Shown: positions 52,046 through 63,801 of the stretch, piece after piece
Layout: each line of letters starts with the position of its first letter
How positions within the stretch are numbered: position 1 is the first letter of the stretch
The notes under the pieces: model-generated
What the model was told of the DNA's origin: nothing
The model's input: only the letters and a program-made list of their open reading frames with translations
Database searches by the model: none
Position numbers and translations under genes: made by a program
Assembly (NCBI RefSeq): GCF_030272615.1
Contig: NC_081407.1
Coordinates: 145,334,897 to 145,398,896 of the forward strand
Reading direction: 5' to 3'
Source of the DNA: Cryptomeria japonica
Lineage: Eukaryota > Streptophyta > Pinopsida > Cupressales > Cupressaceae
Length of the DNA: 64,000 nucleotides

Positions 52046-53335
52046 AACTGTTTTAGAAAAAATATGCTAAAGAGTATTGGATCTAATTAGCTTCAGATCT
52101 GTGAAGGATCTCTAAGTTATGTTGAACTGTAGTTTGTTAGTGCAGTGGCTGTCAGTTTGGACTCTGGAGCCCTTGACTCTTAATTTTGTCTCAAGGATTG
52201 GCACTCTCCTGGGCCTGTCATGCTTTGATGTATCATGTAATGTCTTCTATTTTGTACTGTCCTTTGGGCTTATAAATTTTTGTAAATTTGGTTAACTTTC
52301 AGTTATAGAATTTTTTTGTTCTTAATCTGCTTGTGAGCTTTGTGGGAAAACTAGCAATTTTAGATTTTTCACATTCTGATTAAGTAATTGTTTTGCATAA
52401 TATAGTGCTATAGTGCTCAAGGAAATAGAACCTCTTACATGGGAAGAAGAAAATATTGTGTGCTCTCAATTGCCTTTAAATTAATTTTTTTATTTAATAA
52501 TTAAAATATAAATTAAATAATATTAATACAGTATTTTAATATAAATAAAGGTAGAGATAAAGATAAGATGGCTAATCAAAATTCTCTCTGCTGAAATTTT
52601 GCCACTCCAAAACTGTCCCCATGTCTCCTTGTCTCTGAAGCTCAGTAAAACACTGGCATTTAGTAAAATTTAAATACCTAATTATTTTTTTATTGTGAAC
52701 TAGCTGTTAAAAATTGGTCATTAAAAGCTAGTTAATTATTTGGGTATAACCATAGGACTTAATTATGCCTTTTTTCAATTTTATATTTCAATTCTATCCT
52801 TCAGGCTCTTGGTATATTAATTAATAAAATAGAATGAACTATCAGTTAATTACTCCCTAGTAATGACCTCAGCAACTTGAATGCCAAAATGGTGTTGTCC
52901 CATCACAGTGTTCCTCCAATGCTGAATTTTCTATTTTATTGGGTCAAATGCAAGGGAAGTGGACCTTAGTTTTTGATTTAGCTATATATTTTCTATCCAA
53001 TGTTACAAGACAGACATAGTACCTGATAAATCTCCCCGTTCCAAGTCAGAGGATGAGGCCTTGCAGCTTTTTTGCCAGACTTGGCAAGTCTAGGCCATTC
53101 TTTTCAAAAAATTCATGTATTTTGAAATTTCTTTATATATATATCATGCTTTACTAAAATTGCCGAGTCTGTTAGGTTTTTGCCAAATTTTTGTGAGTCC
53201 AATTTTGATGAGTAGGGTTCTGCCACAATATATGTTGCAGGTTTGGGCTTGGGTTTTGGATTTGGTGTCTGTGGTTCATTGACTATTTTTTCCTGTGTTC
53301 AGTACAGCTGGATTCGGCTGTAGTATGTATATATT
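52046..53335. other. Unassigned AT-rich DNA
   Basis: No gene seen. AT-rich with ATTAAATAA runs at about 52480-52560. Confidence 0.45.
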
Positions 53336-53560
53336 GACTTGATAAATGGAATTCAATTACTTGGGATTAAATTGGAAAAAGTTCTGGAAAAAACCACTGC
53401 ATTTCCATTTGGTACAGCTCAAAATAATTTACTTTTTTTTGCCTTTTTAAACCAGTTGAAGGTTAGTGCCATTATTGCATTCCCAGTTGTCATACAGGGT
53501 TGTTCAAGGGATGGAGACCCTGTTACTAAGCCCAAATTAAGGCCAGAGGGGCCTTCATGA
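53336..53560 (+). repeat. Direct repeat, copy A (partner 54600-54840)
   Basis: TGGAATTCAATTACTTGGG, AATTGGAAAAA, GTTAGTGCC and CAGGGTTGTTCAAGGGATGGA correspond in order to the block at 54600-54840. It stays open in one frame by chance; no gene is called. Confidence 0.65.
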
Positions 53561-53639
53561 CTGTTACATGCCATTTTTCATAATTTTATTGTTTTTAAGT
53601 TTTAAGTTCGTTCCAAATTCTTCAAAAGAAAATCTAAAT

Positions 53640-54423
53640 CAGTGTTCCATGGGGATGCGTCCCCCCACCCCAACCCCATGTTTTTGGGATGGGGAGGGAT
53701 GTCCCCTCGCTGTCTCTCTACTGCTGCCGGGACTATAAAGGCTTGCTGGGGACATCAGGGATGGCGAGACGTCTCCAGGACGTCCTGGGGATGCCCAGGC
53801 GTCCCTCAAACGTCTGGGTGTTTCATGTCCTGGGACGTCTCAAAAAGGCAATTTTTTTTTAAAATTCTTTTTTTCCCTTGTTTTTGGTGCCAAGGGTCGA
53901 ACCCTTATGGCATGTGGGCCCCATCCATGCCCTCTAACCTTTACAAAACCCTTCCAAATCCTCTTTTTTCCTCACATTTGGTTCTCTCATTTTTCCAACA
54001 TTTAGGTGAAGTGGAGAGAAAAGAGTGAGTGAAGGAGTGATAGAGAGAGATTGAGTTCTTGCAAGTGCAAGAGGGGTGATAAGAGCAAGAAGAAGAAGAG
54101 GATATAATATAAATCTTCAATTTGACATTTTCATTTTTCAAATTTTATTTAGTATTCAAGTATTTAAAATGAAATCTTAAATCTTAGTATTTAGTATTTG
54201 CATTTTTGCTATTTTACTAATTTGCCAAAGTTTCATTTGAAATGTACTTATACATCTTTTCATAACTAGTTTTTCAAGTACTATATGTAAATCAGCACTG
54301 CCTCCCTGCCACTCTTCCCTTTTGTTCCCCCCCCATCCCCAAACTTAAGCCCTTGATCCATCGTCTGCGAAACTCGTCTCCCTGTCCCCCAATCTCTGCG
54401 TCAGGAAACTCGGTGGAACATTG
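53640..54423. mobile_element. hAT-type non-autonomous DNA transposon, TSD ATCTAAAT
   Basis: 784 bp with terminal inverted repeats CAGTGTTCCA and TGGAACATTG (CA-N-TG type ends of hAT) and a perfect 8-bp duplication ATCTAAAT (53632-53639, 54424-54431), the length used by hAT transposases. It is GC-rich at both ends with repeated GGGGA/TCCCC and GACGTC motifs, and AT-rich in the middle. It has no transposase ORF. Confidence 0.92.
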
Positions 54424-54448
54424 ATCTAAATGTATTTTTAGGGTTAGT

Positions 54449-54474
54449 GTTTTATTTATTTATTTATTTATTTA
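54449..54474. repeat. (TTTA)n microsatellite
   Basis: About six TTTA units just right of the hAT element. Confidence 0.9.
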
Positions 54475-54478
54475 AAAG

Positions 54479-54985
54479 GAATATTTGTGGAACCTTGTTG
54501 GATCTCCCCAAGTTTGCCCCCGGTTTGCCTTGGGTGCATCCTGGGTACTTCTAAGATATACCTAGGCTGAATGGCTAGGTTAGGGCCAAATTTTATTTAT
54601 ATATCTACTTCACTAATGGAATTCAACTACTTGGGATTTAATTGGAAAAATCTCTGGGCAAAAATACTGCTTTTCCATCCAGCACAGCCAAATACAATAA
54701 TTAGTTTTGGCCTTCTTAAAGCAGAGTGGGTCCCGGGATTGCAGCTCCAGTGGCGTGGAAGGTTAGTGCCCTTGTTGTGTTCCCTAGCGTCACACATTGT
54801 GGGTCCAGGGATCGAGTCCTTGTTACCAGGCCCTTTTATGGTTGTTTTTTTTGTTTGTATTTGTTTTAAATGCATATTTGGAATCTCGTGGAATCTCCCC
54901 AAGTTTGCTCATGGTTTACCTTGGGTGCACTTCAGGTACTTCTAAGACATACCTAAGAGATACCTAGGCCAAATGGTTAGTTTGG
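54479..54985. repeat. Direct repeat pair of about 110 bp
   Basis: The block ATATTTGTGGAACC..GGATCTCCCCAAGTTTGC..CTTGGGTGCA..GGTACTTCTAAGA..ATACCTAGGC at 54479-54590 recurs at 54871-54985. Block B (54600-54840) lies between the two. Confidence 0.8.
54600..54840 (+). repeat. Direct repeat, copy B, with possible Pol III boxes
   Basis: Partner of 53336-53560. It also contains TGGCGTGGAAGG (A-box-like, about 54751) and GGGATCGAGTCC (B-box-like, about 54808), 50-60 bp apart, so the block might be a tRNA-derived SINE. No A-rich tail or target duplication was found. Confidence 0.4.
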
Positions 54986-54986
54986 A

Positions 54987-55065
54987 GCCAGACCCTGGCT
55001 GAACCTAAAATTATGGCCAGACCCTGGCTTAACCTAAACTATGGCCAGACCCTGGCCAAGTTAAG
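54987..55065. repeat. 28-29-bp tandem repeat, three units
   Basis: GCCAGACCCTGGCTGAACCT, GCCAGACCCTGGCTTAACCT and GCCAGACCCTGGCCAAG start at 54987, 55016 and 55044. Each begins with a small palindrome (GCCAG..CTGGC). Confidence 0.9.
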
Positions 55066-55359
55066 GCTGGACTGAGATTGAAATCAGGATCCAATGGCCC
55101 TGACTGGTTTGGATTCGTCCAAGGTTGGAAACCTGGTTACATAGACCATAATAGCACTTGATACTGTACCCCACTTTTTGATTCAAGCTACTCGATATCT
55201 TAGGACAACTTGAGATCCACCTTGATCATGTTTTGTGGACTGAAAGCTGTCATAACATCTTGCTGCTGCAAAATTCTGGCAATTTTATCAGAAACCTCTT
55301 GAATCTAAGAGAGAAAAGGTTGTGGCGAGTCTGATGTACCTCCAATATTCTGTCACTGC

Positions 55360-55745
55360 ATTACCTTTGTGCTGTTCTGAACTTCTTACTTTTCTGTATA
55401 ACAGGAGGTCTGGCTTTTGTGTTGGTGGTTTTCCTAATTCATGGTCCTACTATACTGGCTGTCTAGGTTTTCAAGTTCAATCTTGGGATATTATACGGTA
55501 TACTGCTATGTATGTATTCCGTTCTTTTCCAAGCTTGCTTTTGCACTATCTTTCTGCCATTCAGAACTTCTCTCACTTTCTCTTGTTTAACAGGAGCTCT
55601 TGCTTTTGTTTTGGTGTTTTTCTTAATTAATGCTTCTGCTATTATATTGGCCGTTCTCCGTGATTTCAAGTTCCATCTTGGGATATTATACTGTTGTATA
55701 TGTATTTTGTTCTTTTTCAAAGCTTGCTCTTGCAATATTGATTTG
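55360..55745 (+). repeat. Tandem duplication of about 185 bp
   Basis: TTCTGAACTTCTTACTTTTC, AACAGGAGGTCTGGCTTTTG, TTCAATCTTGGGATATTATA and AAGCTTGC recur about 185 bp downstream as slightly different copies. The AACAGGAG blocks resemble splice acceptors, but no gene is recognised. Confidence 0.8.
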
Positions 55746-55812
55746 CATTATTTTCTACTTCTATCATAGATGTATCTTTAGCAGGTCATCATGGGACGAA
55801 GTATCATGCTGA

Positions 55813-56780
55813 GGGGTCTGGTAAAAGAAATGAATAGCCGAAATATCTGTCTGCATACTGTTTAAACATCCAATGCTTCTTTGCAGTGGGTTTCCCTTAT
55901 ACATGTTTGTCCTGGACTGCTAGGAGTGGTTGGAGGTTTTCTAAATTCAAATTCATTTTGAAATGTCATGCTCTCGTGTGTTCTTCCATGCTATTCTCAC
56001 AGAAGATGAATGGCTCCTTTCTGAATAAGCACGGAACAGGCCAATGCAATTTATTTTCTAGGATAAGATTCTTCGCAAATCCAATATGCCCCCCTCATCT
56101 GCACTCATTCATATTTGTAATGTTTTGATTTTAATCATTTAACAAGCTTTTCTTGCAAGGTAGTTTAATATAACACAACTCAGAAATTATATGCTATTAT
56201 ACTTAATTAGAAAAAGATTCGTGCTTTCGGTATATGAAAGCTGGAATACACTAAAAGACGAGTCGCTGACAGGAATCGATACTTTTCAATATAAGCGAAT
56301 TAAGTAGCTGTTGGGGTTTTGCATTTTATCTTCTGATAACAATTTATTGAATTAAAATGAAAACACATTCACTTTAATATTTTTAATAGAAAATATGATG
56401 ATTTTTAAATTTTTTTTTTGTTTTCAATTCAATTAGTTTTTAAAACTATCGGAGTGAAATCACATGTTGGATTCTTAACATTTGGCTAATATATATTTTT
56501 CAACTTGGAGATATTTTTAGCATGGTCACTTTTAGGTTTCTGTTTAACCTTACTTTTAGGGCTTACTCTTGTCCAAGTCTTCTTAGCTCTTCTGTTTGCT
56601 CATCTGTCTTTAGATAAAGGATCTTATGTGTGATTGCTTCCCGTCAGATTTAGAATATTTTGTGGTTATCCTATCACTCAATATGTCTTATTATTGCAGT
56701 TACACCGAGTTTTAATTTAGTTGTCTTAAATAATTATATTTAGTATCTTGGTTTATATATATGGAATGATTGTTATATTT
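55813..56780. other. Unassigned AT-rich DNA
   Basis: Short open frames only (for example 55886-56128); nothing recognised. Confidence 0.45.
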
Positions 56781-56783
56781 AAA

Positions 56784-57060
56784 ATTAATAAATAATGGGA
56801 GATCTAAGGGGTTTTGCTTAAGAATTAATTTTATAATAAAAAATCATGAGATTCAATAAGGATAGCATATTAAAAAATAATAAGCAATGGAAGATCTATT
56901 AGGTCTTGTTTAGTAATTGATTTTATATAAAAAGATCATAATAAGTAAACAAGATAAATTAACAAATAATAATTAGTGAAAGATTAATAGACGTCTTGTT
57001 TAGTAATCAATTTGATAATAAAAAAACATAACAATAAATAAAGAAAGAAAATTAACAAAT
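56784..57060. repeat. Diverged tandem repeat of about 86-90 bp, three units
   Basis: Units start near 56784, 56870 and 56957. Each has AATAATAAGYRATGGRAGATC-like sequence followed by GTCTTGTTTAGTAATYRATTT and AAAAATCAT. A fourth unit starts at 57050 but breaks off. Confidence 0.75.
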
Positions 57061-57231
57061 ACTTGACTACAAAATAAATTGTCATCCCAAACCATTCATT
57101 GAATAGAAAATTTAAACATTGGGGTCGATCTATCTAAAAGTTTCAAGCCACCATATCACATTCCTAAAAATCATATGAGCAACTTTTGAAAATTTGGGTC
57201 ATGTTGGATACATGAACACTAGTGATTGGGA

Positions 57232-57570
57232 GGACACTAGCATTTCTATAGTAAACTATATCCACAGTGTAAACACTAGCACACATCTCCAAGACTTCTA
57301 TCTAAGACCATTAAATATAATTGAAAACTTAAAAGAACCATTTTCTAGTCCTAAACCCATTTCTAGTTTCAAAGTGATCATTTTTCAAGTGAACACTAAC
57401 ATTTCTATAATTAATAATGCCTACATATAAGCAACAATGCGGAAACTAGCACACACCTTCAAGATTTACGTCCAAGATCATCAAATTTAATTGAAAACTT
57501 TAAAAACTCATTTTAGCTCTACATTCATTTTTAATTTCAGAATAATCATTTTTCAAGTGTTTCTATTACA
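57232..57570. repeat. Diverged tandem repeat of about 160 bp, two units
   Basis: AACACTAGCATTTCTATA, AACACTAGCACACATCTCCA, TTAATTGAAAACTT and GATCATTTTTCAAGTG recur in order from about 57391. Confidence 0.75.
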
Positions 57571-59755
57571 TTTCTCAATTTTCTTTTAATATTTTTTATA
57601 TATTTCAAATTTTCATCCTTAACTATAAGAATTATTATTTGTCTCATTCGAAGTAAATTGAGAAATGCTAGTCGTATTAGCCTTGCAAATTGAGTAATAC
57701 CATCTATGTTTTCCTTAGTGGGGCTTAACTTTTATCTTGCGCTTTGGTTGTATATTATAGGGCCTGCATTAATGTTCTTTTTTAGAGTTTTGATTGACTG
57801 ATCAAAATTGTATTTAACATTTTTATTGTTTTTTATTATTAGTGATAATTGTGAGTCAACATTCATGATATCATTGTAAAATTCACATGTATATGAACAT
57901 AAATATTAAACCATGAAGAAAATAATTGGTTTGAATTTAGATCAAAGTATTGGTTGTGATGGTAATAAAAACACATACATGGTATAACTATAATTTTCAC
58001 TATTTGATTAGGGATTAATAATTTTGGTTAGAGTTGAATATCAAGATGTTTTAATTTGAGATTAAGATCGAGATAATTTTCAAAGTATCATGTTTAAAAA
58101 TCTGATTTAGTGAGTTGTGCATTTATGTGTTTTGTTTTGTTTGAGGATTGTCTAATGTTCATCACAAACATAATTATATAGTTAAAATTATTTTTGACAT
58201 GATACACCACATTAAAACATATAAAATTTGATTTTGTTTAATTTGAATGTAATTATTGTGAGCATCTGAATTGATTATTTGATATACATTACGAAATGGA
58301 TAAACAATTGATATTCAAGGATGGTATTAAATTGATTAACATTTATAAAAGAAACATTTGAATGATATATTTTGAAAGAATTTCTGTTCATTCACATTTA
58401 AGTATGCTTATCTAATGATTATAAATGTGAAAGGGTGTTTGTAAAGCTGAAAACCTAGCACTATGCTAAGGTTCGAATAATAAAAAATTCTAAAATACTC
58501 AAGTGTTCAGTATTGAAACTTTTCCAGCAGCCTCTCTTAAGTCTTGATTCATCAACTTTGGTTATTAAGCCTTTCAGATAAGAATATTCAACTTTGAAAG
58601 CTTAAAATGTTTCTTTAGTGGTGACATGGTATTTATACTTTGAAACATCGATTCCACTGAAGTGGACAGTGACAGAGTGGTATCGAATTCGATTTGATTT
58701 AGAAAAACAAGTGATGGGAATATTGGAAGGATCTACATGGATGTTTGGTGATATAAATGAACACTAATGGCTGACTCATAGAATGTGGTAAATGCTAGGA
58801 ACTTGGAATCAAAAGATCTTGACATTCTCTCAATTTTATGAGAAGTTTATAAGAAAATTTGGAGTCCTTCAGGGTTTAGGGGGTGAAGGAAGGGGTGTTG
58901 GTAGCAACAGTTTCAAATTTTATCAAAAAGATTTTGTTAGATTTTGCATTCATTTTTTTTTTATTATGAATGTTTTTCACTTATCTACATAGAAACATTC
59001 ACAAAATAGAAAAACTTAAAAAGAAAAGTGTTAATAGGAAAGATTTTTTACGCAATTTTTTTTGGGTTTTCTAAACTTTAATCTATCAATGTAAATTATA
59101 ATAAAATAAATGAGATTAGACTATGCTACTGCTTATAAGAGGATATAATTATTAGAAAATTATTGTCAATGATGATCAGTTTTGAAGCTCACTTTGAGAT
59201 TTGTAATTTGAATTAAAATTGAATAAATAAATTTTTAAATTTATTCTTAGGGAAATTAAATAAAATATTATTACTGTTTTTAGGATTGACGCCTCTTGAT
59301 TTGGGTGCCTATTTTGAAATTTAAATTAAAATCAATTTATTGGTCCAACCTCGATTTGAGTGCCCACTTTGGGATGTAAATGGAAATTAAATAAAGTATT
59401 TCTAGATATGCTCCTTGGCCAACTTGTTTTGGAGGGATGTAATTGTTGGTGAATGAGTGCACTTGCATATATAAAAGGATTTCATTTGGGATTTAAATTA
59501 TCAAGATTTCAACAAATATTTTCCCATTTATAGTAGGTCTAGAGTAGACCTCAGAAGTATGAAGAATTGAAGGAGAATTATTCTAGACCTTAGAGTAGAA
59601 TTTAATGGCAAATTTGTAGGCCTAAGGGCATAATTTGAGAGTGAATTATTGTAAACATATAAGCAGAAAATATTGAAGATTATATATAGATTTCAAGAAG
59701 CCTTTTGGGCAATTTTGTAGATGAGTATAAAATTTGATTCAGAAAGAAGATCAAG
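57571..59755. other. Unassigned AT-rich DNA
   Basis: No domain recognised. A 66-codon + frame at 58792-58992 has no motif. Part of this stretch may be the decayed U3 of the LTR ending at 60117; ATAAT at 57845-57849 equals the bases after that LTR end, but the start there (TGTGAGTC) does not resemble the family, so I do not fix a boundary. Confidence 0.4.
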
Positions 59756-59759
59756 CATT

Positions 59760-60117
59760 TATTACTTTATTCTTTTGGAGGTTGGTGCTTCATTTTCAAA
59801 GAGATTGGTGTCTCTTGATGAGTTGGTGCTTAGTTTTGGGGATTGATGTCTCTAGTGTGTTGGTACCTACAAATCATCTAAAGAGGATTGGTGTCTACAA
59901 AGATTGTAAGAAGTTCCTAATTCAGAAATAATAGTTTTTTGGTTTTCTCTCGCAAGGGTTTCCACATAAATCATGCGTTCGTCTTATGTTTCTACATGCT
60001 TGATCCTGCATTTGTGGTTGATTAAGATTTTGCTACTAGGATTAATTGAGTTTTGAAGAGTAAACATTTATTATTATACTGATTCACCCCTCTCTCAATA
60101 TAATTGTGTGCTTTTCA
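59760..60117 (+). repeat. 3' part of a copia-type LTR related to 31734-34112
   Basis: GGAGGTTGGTGCTTCAT, AGAGATTGGTGTCTCTTG, GTTGGTACCTACAAAT, ATACTGATTCACCCCTCTC and AATTGTGTGCTTTTCA follow the order of 33600-34112. The 110-bp duplication of that LTR is absent here. The LTR start was not found. Confidence 0.7.
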
Positions 60118-62780
60118 ATAATACCCAACAAAGAGGGAAACATATGAAATGACAAATAATAAAACCCTAGAAGGTGGCGTAAGATTTGGTAATGGATTTA
60201 GCTACTTAAGCTTAAGAAGGCATCAAGGAAAGCACATAGAAGATCAATATGATAAAATATTGTATTCTAATCAAAAGATGCAATGCAATAAGATGATTGA
60301 TTTCTCATCTAAGAGCAAGAGGTGGGTCTATATAGAATATATTAGTAAATGCACAACCAATGCGAGACCAAGGAGATGTAGTGACATATTTACACACCAT
60401 CTTCGTCAAACTAAGAAGTTAAAGTCACATGATGCAAGTGAAACCTACCCAAGTAGATGCCTACCTAATCATGCTAATCCTATCCTAGGTGCATATAATG
60501 CAATAAAGTAATTAAGTAAATATAAAATAAAAATAAACACCCCCCATTAACATAATATAGGTGGATAGAAAAAAACTGATGGATTGGTCTTAACAAATGT
60601 ATAAATGTGTTAGGTACCATGTCCAAAATGTATCCCTCCATAGGAAGAGAAGGAGAAAACCATAGGAAAGAAAATCCCCATTAGAGGATGGGGAGAGTAG
60701 AGTTAGGTGACCCCACTTGAAATAATAAGAGGGGTACAACCCCATATGAAGAAACCTGCCCACCAGAATAGAGAGAATAAGAGAGACCACATAATTACCC
60801 CCTCAATCTGTAGTTTCCTTTATTGATTGTAGATGATTGGCACTTAATGTTGAAGATGGTCAGGGATCATCAAAAAATATTTCTCTTCCTGGGAAGAAAC
60901 ATGGCTAATTGACAATGCAAAATATCTCCCCATTTTTGAAAGGAATATTAGGGAAGCAAACTAAGAATTTATATTTTTGGTAGTTGCCTAAATGTTACTA
61001 TGCTAGTGCCGAAATGTGCCAGAATCAAATTGGGAGTCTTAGGACTAACTAAAGAAGGCAACAATAAAAAAGTCATGTGGAAGCTAATGTAGAATATGAA
61101 CTAATGATCAAAATACAATATATGTGATACAACTTTCATCAAAGAGGATATGGATTTCCTTAATGGGGTCCTTTAAATATATAAGATAAGACTCACAAGA
61201 AAAAAATGAAGGTCAATTACATACTCATATTAAGGAGTTAAATCTAGAGGAGTTGAATTTTCTACTTATAAAAATCAATGGAAGCTACAATGGAAGCAAT
61301 GCGATAATTGATATAAGTAGGAGGAAAATGTGAGAAGGTGTAAAGTATAGACTAACAATATACCTCCCCAACTACAACAATATTACTTCTCCATAAATCT
61401 TGAATTGTCACAATGTTTGGAGTGAAATTAACACTCTTACTTGCAAAAATATGTGTATTCCAATAGATAGAAATGAATCTAGTTGGTAGTGAATGTACAA
61501 AAAGGACAACATTGAATAATCCTTCACCCATGCCAATAAAATGTAGGGGCATCAAAAGCCTCATAGCAAGCAAAGTTGTCATTTCTTGGTTCTAGGTTGG
61601 ATAGTTGTTTTTTGGTCTAATAAGGTCTTTTATGACCATTTGACACCATTTTGGAAAGTTTTAAGTTCATTGGTAAAAAAATGTAAAAGTTACACAAAGT
61701 TGTCATGTTGCTCAAAATTTTTTTCAAGCAACTTTCCAAAAGTTGTTTTTGTTAACAAATTGGTTTGTTGAACGGTTGGAGTATTTTTTAAGGTGGAAAA
61801 TGTATAAATGTAACCTTCCAACTCAGATTTGGGGTTGGATAACTTTTATTGGTGAATGAAAACCTCATTTTTCAGTGCATTTCTCATGTTTTTGGCTTCT
61901 CTTTCCTCTTGTACAGATTGTCCAGTCCATATTATGAACTGAAACCAATTGGAATTGGCTAGAATGTGAATCTACTTTCATTTTATTTTGATCTCATCAA
62001 TTTTCATTGAGCATATTGTAAGATATTGCATTTTTTTGCGAAAATTGGTCAAAACCCTACCTAAGGTAACCAACAAGTGGAAAAAATGTATAACTTGACT
62101 TTCCACTAGTGGAAAATCACTAAAATGGGTGGAAAGGTCTATATATATGTTTTAAAAATATTCCAAACTTTCAGGGGTTGAAGTGGAGGTTTGCACGTGC
62201 TTTTGAAGGACCATTGGTTTGATTTTCCTAGTTATTAGACTGCTAAGACAGAGAAGGGAAGATTTGAATGTAATAATGCATAGTTTGAGAATTTTGTGAT
62301 TGGAGAAGGTATTGGAAGTGTGTGTGAAGGTCCTATTGACCTATTCAAAGTGTTGGCGATCATTGGTGGCCACCATATGACAAAATATAATAAATTTCCT
62401 AGAAGAACTTCATGGACAGTGACAACCAACTAGTGACCAATCAAGTTTTTTTGGATATCTTCTTGTGTGTCACCATCAAATACTCCATGAAGTCACTTTA
62501 TGGATTGAAACAATTCATCTCTTAGTTTGGCCTAGTTTTATAAAAGTTGTCATACCTATTTGCAATAAAACAATAGGTGTAAACCCCAAGTGTTGGTGTG
62601 TTGTTGAAATTCTTCACATGCGAGTTGTTCATTGTCCCTTAGGCCTCGTTTCAAGGTTTGTTCATAACATAGGAAGGGTCAAATACAATAATGTCAAAAT
62701 GTCCTAAAGTGAGTCCCAAGACAAAGGCTAGTTGTGAGTCAAACTATGTTGGAGTTGAAGAAGCCCCTTAGCCATTTTGA
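60118..62780. other. Unassigned sequence
   Basis: The longest frame is 120 codons (60149-60511, start MTNNKTLEGGVRFGNGFSYL), with Cys and His scattered but no motif that I recognise; coding is possible but unproven. The rest is AT-rich with short frames. Confidence 0.35.
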
Positions 62781-62789
62781 GTTGAGAAC

Positions 62790-63185
62790 CAAGTAAGTCC
62801 TTCCTCTGCATCATAGAACATTAGCAAAAAACATAAATATGTGTTGTTACCTATAAAGATATGTGGTGTAGAACAATTCTCAAATGAAAAAATCTCACTT
62901 TATGATGGGACCTTATGATGTGAAGATCTACAATAAAGGACCTATCTCCTTGAGTTAGAATTTACAACAACTGGTTCCTTTCCTTTTGGTTTCTTTGCTT
63001 ATGTAGAATAAGAATAAGAAGATGAACTCTTTGACAAAGTTGAAGGTAATTTGATATGGTTATTTTGTAGATGATGCTTCAACTTATAAATTTATTTTAA
63101 ATAACATTGGTGTTCATCATACTCATGTTTCTTGCAATATACATATTTAGGATTCTCCCTCCTAGATATTTCACCTTAAGAGGGA
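62790..63185 (-). pseudogene. Degraded copia gag end with zinc knuckle
   Basis: One minus frame reads RRENPKYVYCKKHEYDEHQC, then IYKLKHHLQNNHIKLPSTLS, then KKPKGKEPVVVNSNS. This is the layout around the CCHC knuckle in plant copia gag (C-x2-C-x4-H-x4-C), with the first Cys replaced by Val. Four stops are present. Confidence 0.55.
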
Positions 63186-63191
63186 GTGTAT

Positions 63192-63700
63192 GTTGGTATT
63201 ATGGATGACTTTGTCATGTGTTGCATTGGTTTTGTCATTGATGTCAACACTTGTCTTCTTGGAGGTTTACATTATGTTCACCGGTATGGTTAGTGGCTTA
63301 TGCACAGTCATCGGTATGTATTCACCAGCAGGTTATATGGTTCACCGGCAATGATGATAACTTGGAGATCATTCTGTTATGTCGAAGACATGGATTGGAA
63401 GTTTGGTTTTGGTGTTTTTCTTATTGGTCTAATCAGGTTGACAGATTTGCCTTTAACGACATATAAGTTTAGGTTATGGATCGGTACTCCAGATCAACAC
63501 GACATGTTATGGAGATTGTTTATTGATTGGATATTGTGGTAAATGTATTGAGACGACATGTTGTATCACATCAAGACTTATTTGTAATTGATTTAATTGT
63601 AATATCTTTAGTGAGCCGACCTATTCATTTGGTCTTAGGTTTTGTATAAATGATTGTAAGATCTTATTGAAGATCGGAATATAGGTTATGGTATGAGTGT
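63192..63700 (+). repeat. Copia LTR fragment
   Basis: Starts TGTTGGTATTATGGATGAC after a purine-rich AAGAGGGAGTGTA. Contains GTCATTGATGTCAACAC and several ACCGG(T/C) motifs. It runs directly into RNase H coding sequence, so its end and the PBS-to-RT part are missing. Confidence 0.55.
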
Positions 63701-63705
63701 GTGTG

Positions 63706-63801
63706 GATACTAATGAGAAAATTGCAGATATCTTTACAAAGCCTTTGCCTAAGGAAACATTTGAATATCTTAGAGAGCAACTTGGGGTAATTCCCCACCG
63801 A
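63706..63801 (+). pseudogene. Copia pol C-terminus (RNase H end)
   Basis: The + frame reads VDTNEKIADIFTKPLPKETF then EYLREQLGVIP, the hallmark end of Ty1/copia polyproteins (ADIFTKPL). It stops soon after (about 63818). About 80 bp downstream lies a purine-rich CTCAGGGGGAGTAG, probably the PPT region; the 3' LTR would lie at or beyond the window end. Confidence 0.85.

Noticed and set aside
53890-53945. tRNA-like B box (GGGTCGAACCC) as a tRNA gene
   Set aside because: No cloverleaf or matching A box; the segment lies inside the hAT element.
57845-60122. Full solo LTR bounded by ATAAT duplications
   Set aside because: The right end at 60117 is sound, but the proposed left end TGTGAGTC does not resemble the TGTTGG start of the family, and a 5-bp match in AT-rich DNA is easily chance.
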